Below, piece after piece: positions 5,575 to 9,201 of a stretch of 9,201 bases of DNA. The DNA lies in the NCBI GenBank assembly GCA_014523695.1, contig JAATVS010000355.1:1-9201 (forward strand), given 5' to 3'. Numbering within the stretch: position 1 is the first letter of the stretch; every line of letters starts with the position of its first letter. The notes under the pieces are model-generated. The model was not told the origin of the DNA. It did not search any database and saw only the letters and a list, made by a program, of their open reading frames with translations. Source of the DNA: Nitrososphaerales archaeon TH5895 (GTDB lineage: Archaea; Thermoproteota; Nitrososphaeria; Nitrososphaerales; Nitrososphaeraceae). The position numbers were made by a program, and so were the translations under genes.

Positions 5575-6822
5575 TTGAGTGTGTCATATTTGGACGTAGG
5601 AAGGGAATCAGAACCCTACGACTTATTCATATTTGCTATTAATGCCGATCAAACCAAAGAGAAGTATATTGGTAGACTTAAAAAATTCTTCGAAATTATT
5701 GAAATTGATCAAGAGAAGAAATTAACGATACAAGAAACCTGTAAAGTATTTACACATAAGGCGAGGACTGAAAGTGGATGGCTAACGAATGTAATTATCT
5801 GGTTCCTACAATATCAAAAAAATAGGATCAGCCGAGATGAAATTACCGGCTCGACGCTTCGTAACTACGTGAAGGTCTTGAAATTATTCTGCGAGATGAA
5901 TGATCTTTTAGTTCCCTGGAAAAAGCTCACCAGGGGACTTCCGAAGGCGAAGAATTATGCCGACGATAGGGTTCCTAGAATTGACGAAATCCAAAAGATA
6001 CTCGAATATCCAGACTGGAGAATGAAAGCCATCGTCTGCACTATGGCTTCATCTGACATTCGTCTCGGCGCATGGGACTTTTTACTATGGGAACATATTA
6101 CTCGGGTAATTAGGGGGAATAAAGTAATAGCAGCGAAAATTGTTGTGTACGCAGGGGATGAGGAGCAGTATGTTTCTTTCCTAACTCCCGAAGCGTTTTT
6201 GGAGCTGCAGAGATGGATGGATTTCAGAAAGAACTCGGGAGAGAGGATTACGGGGAAAAGCTGGGTTATGAGGGATCTTTGGAATACCAGATTATGCTCA
6301 AGAAGACGTGGGACTGCCGGTCTGGTGAATAACCCGGTACGTTTGAAATCTTCCGGCATAAAGAGGCTAATGGAAGATGCTCTCTGGTCGCAAGGAATAA
6401 GAAAGCGACTGTCGCCAGGAAAAAGAAGGCACGAATTTCAAGTCGACCATGGATACAGGAAATGGTTTAAAACCCAATGTGAATTATCTGGGATGAGATC
6501 GATTAATATTGAAATATTGATGGGGCATTCAATTGGCATATCAGACAGCTATTACAGAATCACTGAAAGTGAGCTCCTAAATGATTACTTAAAGGCAGTA
6601 AACTTTCTGACCATAAATGAGAGTACTCTTCTAAGAACTCAACTTTCCTTGCGTCCAAAAGAAATGGTACATAAAGAGTTGGAGGAGAAAAATATGGAAC
6701 TACAACAGATTAAAGAACATGATCAAATGAATATGGACGCGATAGCCGCTTTGTCGGATCAAGTGCAACTCATGAGAGAGATAGAAATGCTAAAAAAGAA
6801 TAGGATCACTACAAGGCTTTAA
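5575..6822 (+). CDS. Tyrosine recombinase / integrase (415 aa)
   Basis: This is a phage-integrase-family enzyme that cuts and rejoins DNA through a tyrosine-DNA link. The N-terminal part (about 15-125) is the helical core-binding (SAM-like) domain. The catalytic domain (about 130-345) shows the expected residues: R163 in DIRLG, K188 in the beta-hairpin region, H292-x2-R295 in HGYRKWF, H318 in LMGHS and Y327 in SDSYYR, nine residues after H318. All are present, so it should be active. Residues about 362-410 (EMVHKELEEKNMELQQIKEH and onward) form a charged coiled coil not found in minimal recombinases, perhaps for self-association. No ATG precedes residue 108, so TTG 5575 is chosen, with a purine-rich GAGAGA before it; GTG 5581 is possible. 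The upstream neighbours are on the other strand. No matching attachment repeats were found, so it may be a settled remnant of an integrated element. Confidence 0.92.
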   Translation: MSVSYLDVGRESEPYDLFIFAINADQTKEKYIGRLKKFFEIIEIDQEKKLTIQETCKVFTHKARTESGWLTNVIIWFLQYQKNRISRDEITGSTLRNYVKVLKLFCEMNDLLVPWKKLTRGLPKAKNYADDRVPRIDEIQKILEYPDWRMKAIVCTMASSDIRLGAWDFLLWEHITRVIRGNKVIAAKIVVYAGDEEQYVSFLTPEAFLELQRWMDFRKNSGERITGKSWVMRDLWNTRLCSRRRGTAGLVNNPVRLKSSGIKRLMEDALWSQGIRKRLSPGKRRHEFQVDHGYRKWFKTQCELSGMRSINIEILMGHSIGISDSYYRITESELLNDYLKAVNFLTINESTLLRTQLSLRPKEMVHKELEEKNMELQQIKEHDQMNMDAIAALSDQVQLMREIEMLKKNRITTRL

Positions 6823-6857
6823 AATTACTTATTCCAGCGGAGTTATTCTTATGCCCA

Positions 6858-6874
6858 TGGAGACCGTATCTCCA
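6858..6874. terminator. Hairpin after the recombinase gene
   Basis: TGGAGA (6858-6863) pairs with TCTCCA (6869-6874) around CCGTA, 36 bases after the recombinase stop. There is no T run after it, so it is a weak terminator candidate. Its right arm is the first heptamer of the dyad at 6870-6955, which may be its real role. Confidence 0.3.
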
Positions 6875-6955
6875 CTATCGTGAATACCTCCACTGTTTAT
6901 AACAGAATTTTTAAACACAAACTATGAATAAGTGGAGTTGGCGGACAGAGTGGAG
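6870..6955. repeat. Dyad of four CTCCACT heptamers around a promoter
   Basis: CTCCACT occurs at 6870-6876 and 6888-6894, and its complement AGTGGAG at 6931-6937 and 6949-6955. Both direct pairs have the same 18-base period, and all four are symmetric about one point (6912/6913), while the bases between them differ. Outer arms match a little further (CGnATCTCCACT). Conserved boxes with unconserved spacers look like protein-binding sites rather than an RNA stem. The TATA box at 6896-6903 and ATG 6924 lie inside the dyad, so an operator is the simplest reading. Recombinase arm sites or iteron-like sites are alternatives. The right-hand heptamers also lie in codons of the 57-aa frame. Confidence 0.65.
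6896..6903 (+). promoter_or_regulatory. TATA box of the 57-aa/usp unit
   Basis: TTTATAAC is centred about 24-25 bases before ATG 6924, which predicts a leaderless mRNA. It begins two bases after the second CTCCACT box, so a bound protein would touch the promoter. Confidence 0.55.
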
Positions 6956-7097
6956 ATTCGCTAGATTGTGTCGGCCAGACGATTCCCCACCTCCGAACTG
7001 CTTAGTTAATGAGTATACTGCTGAGAACAGTACCTCCAAGTCGCCAGATCACGAGCTATTGATAAAGATGGCTGAAGACAACAAAGAAATGAAATGA
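6924..7097 (+). CDS. Small hydrophilic protein (57 aa) overlapping usp
   Basis: This 57-codon frame starts at an ATG that sits at the leaderless distance from a TATA box and ends with TGA overlapping the ATG of the stress-protein gene (ATGA), a sign of coupled translation. The N-terminus is rich in Trp and Arg (MNKWSWRTEWRFARLCR), the middle has a Pro run with two cysteines (C16, C26), and the C-terminus from about residue 41 is a charged helix (DHELLIKMAEDNKEMK). There is no membrane span and no recognised family. It could be a small regulator or partner of the stress protein, or a leader frame that controls its translation. Doubt remains because the first 12 codons contain the two AGTGGAG boxes, so their constraint may be regulatory rather than coding. 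Confidence 0.5.
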   Translation: MNKWSWRTEWRFARLCRPDDSPPPNCLVNEYTAENSTSKSPDHELLIKMAEDNKEMK

Positions 7098-7564
7098 AGA
7101 CCCGAAAGATATCAAAAATATTAGTTGCAATTGATGGTTCTCATTCATCAATAGAAGCGGCAAAGCATGCAGTGGAACTAGCAAAGAAATACAATGCTGA
7201 GCTCTTTGCTTTAACCATAATTAATACACAACCATGGTTCTATTCTTCTACTCTCTATGGTTGGGCATCTTCAGAGACTATGGAAAGGGTACATGAGAGC
7301 GATATAAATGCGGCGCAGATATGGTTAGATCGAATCAAGAAAAGTGCTGAAGACTTTGGTGTAATATTACAAACAAAAATATCTCTGGTTCCATATACGC
7401 AATCATCAACAGCTGGTACAATAATAAACTATGCAGAAGAGAATCACATCGAATTGATTGTGATAGGTACGAGGGGTTATTCTGGAATAAAAAACACGTT
7501 ACTCGGGAGTGTAGCGTTGGCGGTACTGACTTATTCACATTGTCCTGTATTAGTCATAAAGTGA
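7094..7564 (+). CDS. Universal stress protein, UspA family (156 aa)
   Basis: A single Usp domain fills the protein. It opens with the first strand KILVAIDGSHSS (residues 8-19, including D14), continues with the helix EAAKHAVELAKKYNAEL, and ends with the nucleotide-binding signature G125-x2-G128-x9-G138-S139 and the last strand CPVLVIK. The intact glycine motif predicts an ATP-binding member rather than a UspA-type non-binder. The protein is cytosolic and probably dimeric through its last strand. Nitrososphaeria genomes usually carry many such genes. Its ATG overlaps the stop of the 57-aa frame, and an in-frame stop lies at 7073, so ATG 7094 is the only reasonable ATG start. Transcription most likely begins at the TATA box at 6896-6903, under the heptamer dyad. 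A permease remnant and a cation pump follow on the same strand. Confidence 0.95.
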   Translation: MKTRKISKILVAIDGSHSSIEAAKHAVELAKKYNAELFALTIINTQPWFYSSTLYGWASSETMERVHESDINAAQIWLDRIKKSAEDFGVILQTKISLVPYTQSSTAGTIINYAEENHIELIVIGTRGYSGIKNTLLGSVALAVLTYSHCPVLVIK

Positions 7565-7576
7565 AAGACCTTTCAC
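7561..7576. terminator. Hairpin at the end of usp
   Basis: GTGAAA (7561-7566) pairs with TTTCAC (7571-7576) around GACC, and the left arm includes the stop codon. No T run follows, so it may protect the 3' end or slow RNA decay rather than end transcription. Confidence 0.35.
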
Positions 7577-7640
7577 CTTGAATGCCACTCTAGTAATTAC
7601 CAAAGCAGCTGACCTCCGATCCCATAACTATTGAGTGATA

Positions 7641-7664
7641 CAATGCAATGCAATGCATGCATGC
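7641..7664 (+). repeat. Simple repeat, CAATG x3 then CATG x2
   Basis: The stretch CAATGCAATGCAATG is followed directly by CATGCATGC. The mixed 5- and 4-base units are slippage-prone and lie at the broken left edge of the permease remnant, 24-47 bases before the apparent frameshift. Confidence 0.75.
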
Positions 7665-7933
7665 TGTTATTGCAGCAGGTCTAGTATATGAGCCTGATAC
7701 CAAAGACAGTAATTACGAAGTATATGGGAGGCAACAAATTAACAGCTTATGGGTTGGCTTTAGGAATGGCGCCGTTTTTTACTGTATGTTCATGTACGAT
7801 GATTCCGTTATTTACCAGTGTACTCTATAGTGGTGCTGGAATAGGACCTGCTATATCCTTCCTCCTATTGGCACCATCATCTAACATTCTTGCAGTTCTT
7901 CTTACAGGAGAACTTTCGTGGGAACTGGCCTAA
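7648..7933 (+). pseudogene. Broken remnant of a COG0701/YraQ-type permease
   Basis: The frame from ATG 7688 encodes 81 residues with clear similarity to the N-terminal third of the predicted permeases of COG0701 (YraQ/ArsP, DUF318), efflux proteins for metals or organoarsenicals. It keeps TKYMGGNKLTAYGLALG, the conserved membrane motif FFTVCSCTMIPLF and GAGIGPAISFLLLAPSSNIL, then stops just after ELSWELA. Family members are about 300 residues or more, so most of the protein is missing. The frame before 7688 closes with TAG, yet the neighbouring frame from 7648 reads AVIAAGLVY. Dropping one base near 7690 joins them as GLVY-SLIPK, as expected for the family. So there is one frameshift plus loss of both ends, and the remnant is almost surely non-functional. 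Alternatively ATG 7688 could serve a small membrane peptide. Confidence 0.75.
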
Positions 7934-8022
7934 GAGAAAGAATTAATTGTTAAGTTATGATAATTGAAAGCGCAAATGTATTACTCAGGTAGGAGCAGAT
8001 TAGTTTGGAAGTTTCTCAATAG

Positions 8023-9201
8023 ATGGTAAAGGATTCAACAGAAATAATCAAACCCAACTGGCACTCTATGAGTTGTGACCATGTTATGCGATATTTGCAG
8101 ACTAGTATCGAAGGACTGACCCACAGAGAAGCTAGCAAGAGACTTACAGTTTACGGATTTAACGAAATCATGGCAGAAAAAGGGATCTCCAGAGCAGCCA
8201 TATTCACCAAACAGTTCAAGGATCCTCTTATAATAATACTTCTAGTTGCAACTGCAATCTCTGCTTTTGTGGGTGAGCTGATCGATTCAGCTATTATCAT
8301 TGCAATAGTGATACTTGCGGTCACTGTAGCCTTTATCCAAGAGTACAAGTCAGAAAGGGCCATTGAAGCATTAAAGAAAATGACAGCCGCAACATGTCGG
8401 GTTATTCGGAATAATGAGGAAATTATAATTGATGCGACAAGACTTGTCCCTGGTGACATAATTTTAATTTCTGCAGGAGACAAAGTTCCTGGGGATGCAT
8501 ACTTAATTGAGAGTCACAACTTAGAAGTAAATGAGGCACCTCTAACTGGAGAATCACTCCCAGTAGGGAAAAGCGCAGCAGTGTTATCTACGGATACACC
8601 GCTCGTTGACAGAAAAAACATCATTTACACTACAACCATTATAACGTATGGTCGAGGAAAGGCAGTAGTCTTTGCAACTGCCATGGATACAGAACTTGGA
8701 AAGGTTGCTACTGAAGTACAGACAATAGATGTGCAAAAGACTCCCTTTGAATTAAAGATCAAACATACTGCGAAAGTGCTGAGTGCAATAATGTTAATCG
8801 TAGTTGGAATTGTTAGCGTCTTTGCTTTTAGTCGAGGTCTTCAGTTATTGGAAATGCTTGTTTGGGGAATAAGTTTGGCAGTAGCAGCTGTTCCGGAAGC
8901 GTTACCTGCTGTTATAACAGCATCTCTGACAGTCGGAACCTATAGAATGGCCAAAAGAAACGCAGTAGTCAGGCGGCTTCCAGCTGTGGAAGTTCTTGGG
9001 TCTACAACCATAATATGTAGCGACAAAACAGGAACATTAACGAAGGGGGAGATGACAGTAAGGAATCTTTATGTCTATGACAAATTTTCTCAGGTAACTG
9101 GTGAAGGGTACGGTTTAGAAGGTGAAATTGTTGATTCACATATTGATAAAAATGATCTAATGCTGCTTGCTAAGACGGCGGCTTTGTGTAATGATGCTAA
9201 T
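8023..9201 (+). CDS. P2-type cation-transporting ATPase, N-terminal 393 aa (runs off the window)
   Basis: This is a P-type ATPase that pumps a cation across the membrane using ATP. Visible in order are the N-terminal cation-ATPase domain (about 10-55), helices M1 (66-83) and M2 (87-106), the actuator domain with LVPGDIILISAGDKVPGDAY (141-160) and TGES (175-178), M3 (249-270), M4 with the ion-site motif VPEALPAV (290-297), and the phosphorylation motif D334-KTGTLT. The PEALP form of M4 points to the P2 (Ca2+/Na+/Mn2+-like) group of COG0474, not the heavy-metal (CPC) or K+ (Kdp) pumps; the ion cannot be fixed without M5 and M6, which lie beyond the window. ATG 8023 follows an in-frame TAG, so it is the earliest start. 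No strong TATA box or Shine-Dalgarno sequence was seen. All checked motifs are intact. A reverse frame at 8151-8483 is its shadow. Confidence 0.93.
   Translation, partial: MVKDSTEIIKPNWHSMSCDHVMRYLQTSIEGLTHREASKRLTVYGFNEIMAEKGISRAAIFTKQFKDPLIIILLVATAISAFVGELIDSAIIIAIVILAVTVAFIQEYKSERAIEALKKMTAATCRVIRNNEEIIIDATRLVPGDIILISAGDKVPGDAYLIESHNLEVNEAPLTGESLPVGKSAAVLSTDTPLVDRKNIIYTTTIITYGRGKAVVFATAMDTELGKVATEVQTIDVQKTPFELKIKHTAKVLSAIMLIVVGIVSVFAFSRGLQLLEMLVWGISLAVAAVPEALPAVITASLTVGTYRMAKRNAVVRRLPAVEVLGSTTIICSDKTGTLTKGEMTVRNLYVYDKFSQVTGEGYGLEGEIVDSHIDKNDLMLLAKTAALCNDAN

Noticed and set aside
6858..6955. CRISPR-like array
   Set aside because: The 7-base boxes are too short, only four in number and in both orientations, unlike CRISPR repeats.
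8151..8483. 110-aa reverse frame
   Set aside because: Antisense shadow of the P-type ATPase, whose motifs are intact across the region.

Overview
The window most resembles an ammonia-oxidising archaeon of the class Nitrososphaeria (Thaumarchaeota), perhaps a Nitrosocosmicus- or Nitrososphaera-like soil lineage. This is inference, not a database result. It rests on an AT-rich sequence, low gene density with long gene-poor gaps, a tRNA without an encoded CCA, archaeal TATA boxes about 25 bases before start codons (leaderless genes), and several proteins that resemble families seen mostly in that group.

Left part (1-3308): a tRNA-Ala(CGC) gene; a 512-base gap; a reverse-strand lineage-type basic protein of 184 aa with a leaderless promoter; a doubtful 36-aa reading frame behind it; a helical, alanine-rich phasin-like protein whose N-terminus is encoded by a 9-base microsatellite; a 587-base gap; and a protein joining a MYND/HIT-like zinc finger to a thaumarchaeal domain.

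Middle part (3309-5574): a 700-base AT-rich gap, then a reverse-strand cluster: an HdeD/DUF308-type six-helix membrane protein, a 47-aa single-span membrane protein, a 56-aa double-CxxC zinc-ribbon-like protein and a 32-aa peptide gene. The last two are separated by one base.

Right part (5575-9201, forward strand): a complete tyrosine recombinase with the R-K-HxxR-H-Y residues; an unusual dyad of four CTCCACT heptamers surrounding a TATA box; a 57-aa reading frame starting at that promoter and overlapping (ATGA) a universal stress protein gene; a broken remnant of a COG0701-type permease; and the first 393 residues of a P2-type cation-pumping ATPase that runs off the window.

Functionally this reads as accessory, stress-oriented DNA (UspA, cation ATPase, HdeD-like protein, permease remnant) with one recombinase and several very small genes. 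No CRISPR array, rRNA gene or complete insertion sequence was seen. The most interesting items are the heptamer dyad around the promoter of the 57-aa/usp pair, the three mini-genes at 4802-5303, and the zinc-finger fusion.
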